DNA from: Pachyseris speciosa
Lineage: Eukaryota > Cnidaria > Anthozoa > Scleractinia > Pachyseridae
Length of the DNA: 64,000 nt
NCBI GenBank assembly: GCA_016490735.1
Contig: JAEMWC010000129.1
Span: 1,145,001-1,209,000, forward strand
Direction of reading: 5' to 3'
This document shows positions 50,001 through 61,366 of this stretch, in pieces (positions within the stretch are counted from its first letter, which is position 1; each line of letters opens with the position of its first letter). A program made the position numbers and the translations under genes. Below the pieces are notes generated by a model that had not been told where the DNA came from, searched no databases, and saw nothing but the letters and a program-made list of their open reading frames with translations.

Positions 50001-51040
50001 CAGAAACTCACAGGAAGCCCTCCTCGATCTGATAGTGTGAGCGAAATTTTGCGGCACTACACAATGGTTGGAGCAAAATTTTGCACCCTTCCGCAATATT
50101 TTGGGGTACCCTGCGATAGTTCTCGAGCAAAAATTTTGCAGCGCTCCACTATAGTTTGAGCAAAATTGTGCAGCATTCTGCAAAAGTTCAAGCAAAATTT
50201 TTGCAACCCTCCACTAGTAGATTTATACTAAAAAAGGATATAACTTTATTTTAAAGAATATTATTATTATTATTATTTTACTTCACTTTATTACTTGTCT
50301 ACATTTACCTTCTAGGGCCAGAACCAAACCATGGTTCTAAGGCACTAGAGGAGTGTTTGTTCAATTTACTTGATTGAAAGGACCTTTCTCAGAATGTGTG
50401 CTGTTCCCAGAAGTGCTGTTTTCTGGATTTCATGTGGGTTATTGTTGCCTGGGATTTTGCACAGCTGTTTTTCAGTGCCTTTCCTAATAACTCCAAGGGC
50501 ACCTACAACAACAGGGATTATCACTGTTCTCATCTGCCACATACGGGCTATTTCTATCTCCAGATCTTTGTATTTAGACAGTTTCTCTGATCTTTAATGG
50601 AAGTGTTTTTGTCTGATGGTATGGCCACGTCAATTAAGGTGCACTTGTTTTCCTGCTTATTCTTGATCACAATGTCTGGGCGATTTGCTGTTATTGCTCT
50701 GTCTGTGTGGATGGGCATGTCATACAGAATAGTGATATTATCTCTTTCTACCACTGTTTTTGGTTCGTGTTCATACGATTTGTCTACAGTGTCCACATTG
50801 TGTTCCCTGCAGATGTTCCAGTGTAGGTGAGTTGCGACCTTATTGTGCCGGTGGATATATTCTGTCTTTGCCAGTTCTGGGCAGCCTGATATAATGTCAT
50901 CAACGGTTTCTTGGGATTTATTACAAAGGCGGCAATGAGGGTCAGTGCCATCTTTTATAATGTGGTGCTGGTATGCTCTGGTGAGGAGAGCTTGGTCCTG
51001 CACCGCTATAATTAGTCCCTCTGTTTCCGATTTAAGCCCA

Positions 51041-51084
<44 letters not shown>

Positions 51085-54000
51085 GTTATGAGAGTCATAT
51101 ACATGTATAACAACATGTGAAATCAAACATGGTGAGCATTAAACTACACAATTAGATATATAGAGGATATTACATGACTGCACAGAGATTAACAAAATTT
51201 GTCTTCTTGTGTCAAGAAATATTTCACTATTGAGCACAGTGAACAACTTGAAGACAAATTTAATATCTCCAAGTGGCCATTTAATGTTCTATCTATTATA
51301 TAAACACCAACATTGCAGGATTTTTTTTTTTTGGGAATTGTCACGCACTCTTCGGTTTTTTCTGATGGTCCTTCCCTTAGTTAATCTTGTCATTTATAGC
51401 TTAAGTGATTCGCACAGAAATGTCGATAAGTAGACAAATAAACGTAAACGTGCCCATTGTTATTTTCACACTTTTAAAATTTTGAGGTCAAAGGGTGCCA
51501 GGACCTTTGTACCGACACTGAGAGGTATTGTTATGCTTCTCACGTCAAGGTTACAAAACGTATGTGGACTGTAACAATAAAGTAATTCACACCGCTACTT
51601 TGTGGTGACGACTTGATGGGATTACAAAGCGAAAATATTTTATTTCTTATTAATAATTTGTATCTTTGCAGTTATTACAGACTCTGCATTAAAACGGTCT
51701 GGAGGCATTCGACCCCAGTCCATGGTGAGATACCATTCATTCTAATGATGACTCTGTTTATATTTCTCTGAAAGAGGATCATTTGTGTGAATACTGATTA
51801 CTCGGGCTTCCTGCGGAAAGCCCAAGTCTAAAAATGTTAGTGTATCTTAATATGTCTTGTACTGAAATTTAACATTAAAAAAAAAAAAAAAAAAAGTCTA
51901 AAAATGTTGTCTGTTCTTCGTTGTCATCGTGTGTCATCTACAAAGCTCACTTCCGGCATTTCTGCAGAAGCGCTAACAATCATCTAGCTATTATTGAATA
52001 AATTACAGTTAGTGTTCAATCCATGTTACAATGCAAGCAATTTACCCACAAAAGTTAAGTTGCACACTCATGCTGGCAAACTACTTAATAATCTTTCCTG
52101 GTTCATGGTTCATTCATTTCACACTATTTACATCAAATTAACATAGAAAGAAAAGTATAGTTACCACAGATGATTACAAGATAAAATAATTACAGTACGG
52201 GTTATAAAATGTGTGTGGTGGTCAAAGTAGTGAAGGCTTTTTAGTTGACCACCACCTACTTTTAAGTAAACAAAGAAATGACACTGAGCTTTACTGAGAT
52301 CTACTAGGAAATAAATAAGCCATCCTAGGTAACGGTCCAACGTAGATTTGGAATTGGGTTAAAAGTTGAATTGGGGTGCAGGATACTCATGTACAAGGAT
52401 TAGGAGGGAGTGGCTGTGGAATAAACTAATATAACCAAGTCAGGAAGTTGGACATGTTCTGTTTCGCAGGCATTGCATGATTAGGAGTGATGCCAAGAGA
52501 AATATGATACTGATCCCAGTTGGGGCCATTATTTTTGCAGGCGTTGGTGTCACATGTCACTGAACTGCCAGATGATGTCATAACACCTGTTGTGCCACCA
52601 CCCCTCCCCTCCTCATTATTTGAGTTACCAAGAATGCAGCGTCGTCAACACGGTGACAATCTGAGCAGTCAGTCAGCACCCCAGCATCCAGTAAGTTCTA
52701 TTTAATTCCAGTTTTTTATACACTATTCCAATTTTTTCTGCAATTTACAGCACCAGCCAGAGGGATTGCAGCATGCCATGCTTATAAAATGCGTGTAATG
52801 CACGTGTAATTTGAGTGGATACTGAGTGGGTATTGAGTGGGCACTGCGTGTAATGCTCGTGTAAAAATTGCATGTGAAAATTGCTTTGCGTGTACTCATG
52901 GCATTCAAACAATCTTTAATTTGTTATTCATACACACAAATTTGCATGTAGTCTTCTGTCAAAAATTTGCAGATACAGTGTGAAACACTGTGAAGTGGCT
53001 GTACAATTTCTTTGACAGAGTTCTAAACATGCGGTGATCGATGTGCTATGGAACTTTAATCAAAACAACTCGTAATAAATTAGCGAACTTCCACATTACT
53101 TAGTAAGGAAAACACTTGATTATTCAGTGAACCTTAAGGATTGAAAGAAAGTATCTTACTCTTGTCAACTGATAACCTAAAATTCTGCGCTACTGTTTCA
53201 GGAAAACTGCTGTGAGAGTCTGTTTTGTTCAATTTAACTTTTAATTAGTGTAACGCAATATACTGTTGACAAAAGACAATAGCGGCCACTCAGTTCTGTC
53301 CGTTTTGATTATGGTCCTGTTTTTTTTTTTATCAAATTGGAATTTATAGTAACCCGAACTTTAAAACTAATGAACGTAAGCGGTGGGTTTATTATACAGA
53401 AACTCACAGGAAGCCCTCCTCGATCTGATAGGGTGAGCGAAATTTTGCAGCACTCCGCAATGTTTGGAGTGAAATTTTGCACCCTTCCGCAATATTTTGG
53501 GGCACTCTGCGATAGTTCTTGAGCAAAACTTTTGCAGTGCTCCACTATAGTTTGAGTGAAATTGTGCAGCATTCTGCAAAAGTTCGAGCGAAATTTTTGC
53601 AACCCTCCGCTAGTAGATTTATACTAAAAAGGGATATAACTTTATTGTAAAGAATATTATTGTTATTATTATTATTATTATGAGTCATATACATGTATAA
53701 CAACATGTGAAATCAGACATGGTGAGCGTTAAACTACACAATTAGATATATAGAGGATATTACATGACTGCACAGAAATTAACAAAATTTGTCTTCTTGT
53801 GTCAAGAAATATTTCACTATTGAGCACAGTGAACAACTTGAAGACAAATTTAATATCTCCAAGCGGCCATTTAATGTTCTGTTTATTATATAAACACCAA
53901 TGAAATACCAAGACATTTCACTTTCCCTGTGAAAGGCACGATTTATTATGTAACCATAGCAATTATGTAACCATAGCAACTCTGTTGAAAATATTTGAAG

Positions 54001-57000
54001 TTCAGGATAGTTATGCTGACCTAAACACAATAATTTCCGACTTTAAAAACTATTAGCCTCCGCTTATCTAAATAGCTGCCTCGATTTTCTTATTACAATT
54101 ACTCTCGTGACTGACCCTCTTTATTTTAAATATGGTACTTTTTCTTTTTTTGTTTTTCACCTCAACTATTGTATTTATTCTTAAGCCGTCCTCACACCAC
54201 CTGCCTCGATTAGCCTTGCTATTTGCAGGTGGTGTGATACTTGTATATTTAATGAATGAAATAAAGATGATGTTGTTAAAAAAAAAAAAAAAAAAAAGAT
54301 GATGATCCTTTCACGTGTGAAGATATCATGTTTTTGCGTGAAAGCTCGCCTGGTATTTCATTGGTATTTATAAATTATAATAAGTAAACATCTTAAAATC
54401 GAAATGGTAATCATTGTAAACATCCTATCAGATTGAAAGGATGTCAATGTAACCACGACTAGTCAACCTGACAGTCATGCCTCACCAAGTTATGATATGA
54501 CTCCTTGGTCCAAAGCATTTGCAGTAAAAAGTTCTTAGCACTAACAGTACTTAATGAAGTGATATATTTGTACTGTGTTGTTATTCTGTTTTCTAAAGTG
54601 CCATAATTGTTCTTGTAGGTACCCAGTCTTTGTGTGAATGGCAAATCCATTCCTGATATACATGAAAAGTATTTTGAAGATGACCTGGATAATATTGTAA
54701 TTGACTTAAAAGTTTTTTAAAAACTAGATAAATAACTAAAGATAACTTTAATCAATTAAATCGTCAATTTTTGAATGCAGTAAGAGTTTTTTTAATTGTT
54801 ATTAATAAATATTTCAACTAAATATAATAAAACTGATTGACATCTTTGCTTCATGTAAAATTGAAGAGAGGGATTATTAAAACAAACTGATGATAACATT
54901 ATCATATTATGAAAGGTGTTCGTCATCGTGGTTTCAAATGATAGCTGAGTTAATCTTTTGTCTCACGATTGAGTCACAAAGATGTGGATCGCAACATTTC
55001 AACCGCTATACTGAAATTCCTGAAGCGTGGATGCCCACGATCAAACAACGCAACAGTCGATCAGTACCAAAGCAAACCGCTGAGGGAACAATTTCTAGTC
55101 TGAACGACAAGGATCGAAATCCTCCAATCAACCACAGCCTAAGCGAGGATCAAAACGCACCAATCACCACCAGCCACAGTGCTTCTTATACTCACACGCA
55201 GCCAGTCAACACCATCGCCTGACGAAGACCAGCAGTATAGCGGTCGAAACGTCGCGATCCACATCTTTGTGACTCAATTGTGAGACAAAAGATTAACTCA
55301 GCTATCAACATTATCATACTTTTAAAGTAGAAATTGAAAATATGGAAGGAAGTTATTAAAGTGAAGTAAATTCAAACTTTAATATAGACCTATATTTTTA
55401 TAATTATATTAATAAAAATTTTATAAATTGTACATTTTTAAATGGTACCCCAACTACTGTACTTACTGTTTCCTTCGAACAGCTGAACATTTTGTACTTA
55501 ACCCATCTGACAGTTGTTAAACGATACACATTGATTTCTTTTTCGGGCTGTGATGATGCAAGCACTTTAAATTTCAGTTTGGTAGCATTGTGTGTCAATG
55601 CCTTAGTTTTGAAGCTTAATCCAATACACCTGTAGTTATTTTACATCTGAGGCGTGAAACAACATGTCAAAACAAAGTGTAATTCTTTGGTAGGCATTTT
55701 TTGTTAATGTTGTACATTATTTTGTTTCTTTTCCACAGAGCAGTGTTAGTGCTTATTCAGTGTATCGGCCATTAACATCCCCAACATTAAAGAAAACTGG
55801 CAACTTTACTGGCAGTCCAGAATCATCATATTCTACTGCAAGCTTCTACTCATCTGCATCTAACAATTCAGGCTCCAAGTTAGTAAAAACCTGCACTAGG
55901 GAACTTTACTTCAAGGGGTGGGGGACGGGGGAGGGGGTGGCCTATTATTAGTGTTTCATGGGGATAGCTTTGAAAACATCTTTGCAACTAATATGTCATA
56001 TCAAGGTTCTGTTTGAAGGCAATCTTTGTGATCTTTCATCAGTAAATATGTAAATGATGCCACATGCTTTCAGTTGTGCATTGACCAATGAAAACACTGC
56101 CACAGAAACATGAGCTTTGAAAACATCTTTGCAACTCATATGACCAACCTTCCATGACACACAGACAATCTTTTTGATCTTTTGTCAGTAAATAGGTAAA
56201 TGACGTCACATGCTTTCTATTGTACATGTGCATTGACCACTTCCTTCCTATTGTGCATTTTGCTGCACAGCAAAAAAGACTGAAATCTAACATGATTTAT
56301 AACTCGGTGCCTTAGAGCCTAAGTAAAAATTCAAACGTTCGGTTTTCAGTTACTGGTGAGTAGCTTATGAAGTGTAAGTGGAAAGTGACAGATAACCGCC
56401 CCATTTACTTATGGCTGACTGATGTACATGAAGGGAGACAATGACAGTGATGCGGCTTAATGTTCTAGATGATTATGGTTAAATTCTTATTTGCTGTTGT
56501 TCTCCAATGCAATGCTTTGGTCATTAAACTAATACATTTAATGATTTTGTACACAGTGATTGATTATTTGTTGTTGTTGTTGTTGTTTTTTTTGATAGGA
56601 CATTAAAAGCATCAAACCCTGTCACAACAGACCAGGCATTCAACCCAATGTCTGGTATGTCCTCGTCATTATGGCACAAGGCAGGGCGGGGCACCACCAG
56701 CTCTTCACCCATCCTTACGCCCATACAGTCTACTGCAGCTGAGGCCGAGTCCTCATTACATAAAGAACCAAGTTACTCATCTTTGCAAGGCCATGCAGAT
56801 GACAGATCACATTTTTCCCATTCAAGAAATATATACTCTTCTAAAAATGAGCTTGACTACAGTGAAGGTACACGTTTATGATATGCATACAGTATTTACC
56901 ATAGTTTTTCAGTTATAAGGCGTACTCGGTTATAAGACACACCCCCAACTCAGCTACTCAACTGTGTCAATAAACACTTGGTTATAAGACGCAGTCCATA

Positions 57001-60000
57001 AACTGAGAAGGAACATCAGAAGGAAATTCCTGTGGAGTGACAACGAAGTTGTAATAAACAAGAGTGAAATGCCGTGCATGAACAAAGAGTTGAAAAAGTA
57101 GAGGGAACACATTTTATTGAGTTTATTTACTTGTGGCCTACTAAATAACCAAATGTTTGTAAACAAAGCAAAAAAGTTGCATCCTGATTTGATTCAAGTG
57201 AAATTGTAACTTGCGGGCCAATAAAACTAAAGGTGATTCACCTTGATTATACAAAAGCATAAATTGTCGCACAAGCTCAATGACAATTTGGTTTGAGTTG
57301 CCAGCGCGAGAATGCTTGAGTTAACCGGCTTCAAATGTCAATTCACAGAAATGGATGGATGGATGAAGAAGGTTTGTATAATTTATAACTAAACACAGTT
57401 TACATTTCTCGCAGTGGAGGTGTTTGTGATGTTAGTGTGGTATCACATTATAGAGCACATGCTTTTAAGCATGTCCGATGTGCAAATGTGGCTTTGTCTT
57501 GAAAATACTCATGATGTTTTGTTATCTTGCATTATCAGTTTTGAATCAAATTATTGTCTTTGCCCTCATCTTGGGAACTAAAGAGTGTATCTGAAAACCT
57601 ATGGAATTCTGTGCTTAATTATAATAATGTATAATTATTGTTTCAGGAAAATATTTGCCTATAGAATATTTGCCTATAGAATAGTTATCGGTCCAAATAG
57701 GGATTATCTTCAGAAAAAACTGTGTGCCTTATAACCGAAAAACTACGGGTATTTAGAAATTAAAATTTCCTTTTTAACACTGTTCTACTAATTATCAGCC
57801 TACAGAGTTTTGGTGGTTGTCCAGAGGCTATCAAATGATGATATTTATTAGTCAGAGTACTCCACCATATCACCTTCTCTGAGAATTCGAATGATGATAC
57901 TAGCACATGTTTAAAGCAAGTTTACTTTATAATATTTTATAGTTTGACAAATTGGAACTCACACAGTTTTTCTGTGACAATTTACTTGCATTCCAGATGA
58001 CCTTGAAAATATACTGAAGAATTTGTCATTAGAAAAGTACCAGCCAATCTTTGAAGAGCAAGAGGTAAGCAATAAAATGACCTTGATCTGTATGGCGTGA
58101 AATTTATGTAGACCATTGTTTTATTTCCTAAATCAGACATCATAGATGGTAATTTGATAATGTTGAATTTTAAGTTTCTGGTATTGCAATTTGCCTTAAT
58201 CACACTAAGTATAATTAACAATTAAATTATGAGCTTGAGATTTCTACCGCGTGATAGCTGATGAGGGCGCAGCCCGAATCAGCTATCACACATAGAAATC
58301 GAGAGCAAATAATCTAATTGTTTTAGTATAAATCTTCTAGTCATTCAAAACTAAAAAAGTAAATTATCTAAATCCTCCTTGCAAACACTTCGAAAACACG
58401 AAGAAGCGGCCGCCATTTTGTTGACAACCGCTACTCACTATCTATCACAGAATAGATAGCGAGTAGAGTAGCCAATCAGAGAATGGCATTTGTGATAGAA
58501 CACTAATAGATTTATACTAAACTGTGATACATAGTGAGTAGCAGTTGTCAACATAATGGTGGCTGCTTCTTCATGTTTTTGAAGTGTCTGTGGGGTGGAT
58601 TTGGATAATTTACTTGTTTAGTTTTGAATGACTAGTAGGTTTATACGAAAAAATTAGATTATTCACTCTTGATTTCTATCGTGTGATAGCTGATTCGGGC
58701 TGCACCCTCATCAGCTATCATGTGCTATAAATCTCGACCTCATAATTTAATTGTTAAATATTCCTCAACATTTTTTGTTTTGCTATACAAATGCGCTTTT
58801 GTCATTTTGTAATGGTTTGGAAGTAAACTGTTTCCTGGAGGTGATGTGTGTTCAGCATATTCATGATTCATGCTGTTATTTTTAGGTTGACATGGAGGCA
58901 TTCCTTACACTGAATGACAGAGATCTCAGTGAGCTTGGGGTGACTCGCAAGGATGCTAGGCAACAGATACTTACAGCTATTGCTGAACTCAACAGTGGCA
59001 AGGTAGTTTAACTCAAACAATACACAGGTGAACCATGTTTATACAGAGTCATTTCAGCTAATGAAATCTGGATAATGGCATTTCTTTCTACCACATTAAG
59101 CTACAGTATGTTGTTTGGATAACATTTCCTTTCCAGTGTTCATGAGATACTGGTGAGACTGGCGCAAGTAGAAATTCAACCACTCATTAACTTATTAAAA
59201 TAATTTATTTTTAATAATATGCTATTGCTTACAGGATCGTGAAAGGCAACATCTCCATGAGGCGTTCTCTAGTTACCATAGCAACAAATCACCTGGTACT
59301 AGCGGTGAGTGCAGAATTCTTGATAAGCACCAAGCTAAGGTTTCAGCCAGAGGGATGCATTTGGACCCCCATACCCTCAGTCTCGAGTATGGCCCTTGGC
59401 CTGCGGCCTCGGGCCATACTCGCGACCTGGCACAGTTTTTCCCAATACGGACCGACCAAGGCCGGCAAATAACATATATATCATGGCAACATTTCCTATA
59501 ACTTAGTGCTAAGATGTATATATGTAAATACCTTTGAAGCCATGAAAGCCGTAGAACAATATACTAATGGAACCATGCAAACACAGTTTGCCACTCAGCT
59601 TTTGACACACATCTCTATAGAAAGAAAAACTTTTTGCCCCGAGTTGGAATCAAACCGACGTTCCCCAGTTACTAGTCGGGCGTGATAACCACTACACTAC
59701 CGGAGCAACCATGCTGGCAACGTGGCCACTTTAGAAAGTGAGTAGTATAGCACATCGGCCATTCCTCGGAACATTTTTCTTTCGAGACTTTTGTGTGTTT
59801 CCTGGCTTCTAAATTCCCTGGACGGGAATTACAAATATATATATGTAAATACCTTCGAAGCCATGAAAGCCGTAGAACAATATACTAAAGGAACCATGCA
59901 AACACAGTTTGCCACTCAGCTTTCGACACACATTTCTGGTACCCCAGGTTTAAAGATGTTATGGATTTGTTTGCCAACTCTTAAAGTTGTACCTTTGTAC

Positions 60001-61161
60001 ATTTTTGCTTGAAGTTCTTCTAGGCCAGTGTGCTTTGGCCATATACATGTTATAGACTGTGGCAATTTATACTTCTTTGGAAACATCTTAACACAAATAC
60101 ATATTAAAATTAATGACCTTGAGCAGATTTTTTAGTGCATTTTACATACTTAAGGTGCCATTTTCAGTTCATTTGTTACAAATTATAGCTAATTATGTAA
60201 GGAAATTAAGACAGTTGACTCAACTTTGAAGCATTTTATAAACAGCAAAAAGGATTCTTTTGTGGAAAAATTCAGAAAATTGTGAACTTTAACCAAAATG
60301 CTTGGAGTTCTCGATACAATATAAACAAGTCAAAAACCCATGATTGTTTTTCATAATTTGTCACCCAAGATATTAAAAGGTAATCAAATGATATACTTGT
60401 GAAATTAGAAAAATAATAATTTCACTTGCATTTTTGTCCAAATTCCAATAGTTTCCCTCACATTATTTAGAATGTTTACAAAGTGTGCATTCCCTTCCTA
60501 GGATTAACCTTGCTACCCTTAAGCTTAGACAAGTGAAGCCTACATTTCCGATTTGTAATACTGAGCATTTTAAAAATTCTTTTATTAACAGACTTACATT
60601 GTAGTTTTAATTACAATTTAGCTATTAGTAATTAATGCATATTCGGCGCATTTTTTAAGTAACACTTGATATGTATTTTATCAGTGAAATAAAGACTGCA
60701 ACTACTACTAATAATAATGAATGTTGTGTTAGAACCAAGACAATAATTTGAGGATTTACTCTTTCTAAATAATACAGCAGCCTAGCAAGAACTTTGTCTG
60801 CTATCTTAGTTTCCTGCATCATTCATGTCACTGACATAATATCTTATGACATCTTGGGCAGTTTATAAAATATACTGTCTTGCTATTCCTGAAATTCTCA
60901 ATGTTGAGAATCATTAAATTATTGTTCTCAAACAACACATGCCTTTTGTTCGCATTGTTAAGTGGAGGACACATACAGTCTTAGAGAATGGCAAGCGTTC
61001 CATCAGTTATTGGCAGAGATGTCTGCACCTGTTTTTCATCAATTACTTAATTAATAATCAATCATTAATTAATTAATTTATTTATTTATTCATTCACAGG
61101 TTATGTATCACCTTCGACAAGCACAAATGCTCCACACTGGTCTTTAAAGCAGCCACCATAG
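37262..61161 (+). CDS. ANKS6: ANKS6 (ankyrin repeats plus SAM domain), 18-exon gene, complete
   Basis: Exons: 37262-37976, 41797-41841, 42191-42250, 43175-43319, 43879-43976, 44535-44600, 44836-44932, 45973-46000, 47916-48111, 51672-51724, 52541-52690, 54619-54696, 55739-55878, 56599-56867, 57997-58064, 58886-59002, 59235-59304, 61100-61161. The total is 2457 nt, 818 aa plus stop, with consistent phases (human is about 871). Seen: about ten ankyrin repeats over residues 1-375 (for example [38 protein letters not shown]); a basic stretch [19 protein letters not shown]; a Ser-rich linker; a SAM domain about 714-775 with [13 protein letters not shown], which is as I recall human ANKS6; and a short tail. 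Family knowledge: ANKS6 (SAMCystin, NPHP16) links NEK8 to inversin and NPHP3 in the proximal cilium and binds ANKS3 through its SAM. Least certain are exon 12 (no recalled homology, phase 0/0) and the exon 13 donor GTTAGT. Confidence 0.93.
38625..38955. repeat. Interspersed repeat, uninterrupted paralogue of the 3.7-5.7 kb copy
   Basis: Reads through where the 3718-5416 element is inserted in the other copy. Lies in ANKS6 intron 1; non-coding. Confidence 0.75.
40570..41032. repeat. Two-unit direct repeat in ANKS6 intron 1
   Basis: Units about 40570-40750 and 40832-41032. Both include GATTACCAGTT, CAATTAAACTA, CATCCTCTGTATTGC or CAATCCTCTGTATTGC, and TAATGGCAGAAATGTGATG, then AGCCTGG and AATGAAAGAT. 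Confidence 0.75.
42759..43037. mobile_element. CCAAT-rich MITE, copy 2
   Basis: Ends TAGAGTGGTTTTCAATTGAG and CTCAAGTGAAAACCATTCTA are inverted. Contains CCAATCA repeatedly. ANKS6 intron 3. Confidence 0.8.
44092..44358. mobile_element. CCAAT-rich MITE, copy 3
   Basis: Starts near TAGAGCATTTTTCAATTGAT and follows copy 2 through GGCCAATCACAGAGTGAAG. A (TCAA)n microsatellite (44006-44036) lies just upstream. ANKS6 intron 5. Confidence 0.75.
46227..47716. mobile_element. 1.5-kb foldback element in ANKS6 intron 8
   Basis: Heads TGGGTTGTTCCAGAAAAATC and its near-inverse at 47697-47716. Each is followed by poly-C/G and an array of GGAAATCCAGGCGGGAGGGG units (46290-46345 and 47558-47650). No duplication seen. 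Same head as 29325-31926 with a different array. Confidence 0.85.
49027..49413. mobile_element. 387-bp TA-flanked MITE
   Basis: CCGTATTTCCTTGAATAAGC at the left and GCTTATTCAAGGAAATACAG at the right, TA at 49025-49026 and 49414-49415. Contains AATAAGCACCC units. ANKS6 intron 9. Confidence 0.85.
49936..51310. repeat. Interspersed repeat copy interrupted by a LINE fragment
   Basis: Flanks 49936-50270 and 51050-51310 match, in order, the single 53334-53905 block (AACCCGAACTTTAAAACTAA ... ATCTACTAG ... TCATATACATGTATAACAAC). The break lies in an (ATT)n tract. Confidence 0.85.
50275..51040 (-). mobile_element. 5'-truncated LINE (non-LTR retrotransposon) 3' end
   Basis: The - strand frame 51040-50554 encodes an RT C-terminal region with a Cys/His cluster ([18 protein letters not shown]) and [11 protein letters not shown]...LIDVAIP, a segment I associate with the end of cnidarian LINE polyproteins. 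It begins mid-protein and is bordered by (AAT)n on both sides; the asparagine run in the translated frame is only that microsatellite. Not functional. The clade is not assigned. Confidence 0.75.
53334..53905. repeat. Uninterrupted copy of the 49.9-51.3 kb repeat
   Basis: About 570 bp, with an (ATT)n tract at 53658-53680 where the other copy carries the LINE. Contains several GAGCGAAATTTTGCA-type units. ANKS6 intron 11. Confidence 0.85.
54181..54298. mobile_element. Retroposon 3' end with poly(A) tail
   Basis: Runs through CAGGTGGTGTGATACTTGTA and AATGAATGAAATAAAGATG into about 20 A. GATGATG occurs on both sides of the tail. Truncated; LINE or SINE not resolved. Confidence 0.55.
54907..55306 (+). 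mobile_element. Penelope-like element remnant with inverted ends
   Basis: GATAGCTGAGTTAATCTTTTG at 54940 is inverted at the right end (55306); the inverted parts run about 75 bp through CACAAAGATGTGGATCGC. AACATTATCATA flanks the whole (54895-54906 and 55307-55318). A C-terminal ORF scrap ends ...[12 protein letters not shown] at 55222. Inverted terminal repeats, a short terminal ORF and a hammerhead-like motif are features of Penelope-like elements. The family is inferred. Confidence 0.65.
55219..55250 (+). ncRNA. Hammerhead-ribozyme-like core
   Basis: CTGACGA (55219-55225), a stem GACC...GGTC (55227-55230 with 55242-55245) and GAAAC (55246-55250) follow the hammerhead order CUGANGA - stem II - GAAA. 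Stems I and III and the cleavage site were not established. Similar motifs are known in Penelope-like elements. Confidence 0.5.
56899..57749. mobile_element. 851-bp TA-flanked MITE next to ANKS6 exon 14
   Basis: Left end CCATAGTTTTTCAGTTATAAGGC, right end its near-inverse, TA on both sides (56897-56898, 57750-57751). GGTTATAAGAC units repeat near the left end. Begins 32 bp after the exon 14 donor. Confidence 0.85.
58219..58753. mobile_element. 535-bp TTAA-flanked foldback MITE
   Basis: CAATTAAATTATGAG / CTCATAATTTAATTG inside TTAA (58215-58218, 58754-58757). The arms pair over most of the element, with hairpins of the type GTGATAGCTGAT...ATCAGCTATCAC within each arm. ANKS6 intron 15, between the two SAM exons. 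Confidence 0.9.
59515..59937. repeat. 100-bp direct repeats around a tRNA-like sequence
   Basis: Copies at about 59517-59612 and 59840-59935 share TGTAAATACCTT, GAAGCCATGAAAGCCGTAGA and CACAGTTTGCCACTCAGCTT. The tRNA-like part lies between. Confidence 0.85.
59636..59706 (-). tRNA. tRNA-like sequence (pseudogene or SINE head)
   Basis: The - strand has a pairing acceptor stem (GCTCCGG with TCGGGGC), box A TAGTGTAGTGG and box B GGTTTGATTCC. The anticodon loop reads CTAGTAA, but the anticodon and T stems have mismatches. More likely a tRNA-derived repeat than a working tRNA. Confidence 0.5.
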
Positions 61162-61199
61162 TCACAGGAGGAGTCAAAAGGAGTAATATTTTTATACAA

Positions 61200-61366
61200 C
61201 AAAAATGGCTGCCTTTAAATTATTCTTTTGTTTGTATTCAAAATAGCCTCATTAACCTTGTTTTTTTGAGATCAAAATTCTAACGAATTTGTTATTCTGA
61301 ACGAGGTTAGTGAGGCTATTTTGAATACAACCAAAAGAATAATAAATTTCAAGGCAGCCATTCTTG
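61200..61366. mobile_element. 167-bp hairpin MITE in the ANKS6 3' UTR
   Basis: Left arm AAAAATGGCTGCCTTTAAAT and right arm AAATTTCAAGGCAGCCATTC pair; both share TGTATTCAAAATAGCCTCA or its inverse. 39 nt after the stop codon. Confidence 0.85.
61341..61346 (+). promoter_or_regulatory. Candidate poly(A) signal of ANKS6, inside a hairpin repeat
   Basis: AATAAA 180 nt after the ANKS6 stop. It lies in the right arm of the 61200-61366 inverted repeat, so the transposon may supply the signal. Confidence 0.4.

Noticed and set aside
49710..50159. 149-codon ORF
   Set aside because: Phe-rich from poly-T tracts within interspersed repeats.
50554..51126. 190-codon ORF with a long asparagine run
   Set aside because: The Asn run is an (AAT)n microsatellite read as protein, and the true content is a truncated LINE 3' end. 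It is not a gene.
54619..54720. Exon 12 as an ANKS6 terminal exon (stop at 54718)
   Set aside because: The donor at 54697 keeps phase 0 into exon 13, and the SAM exons follow. A shorter isoform remains possible.
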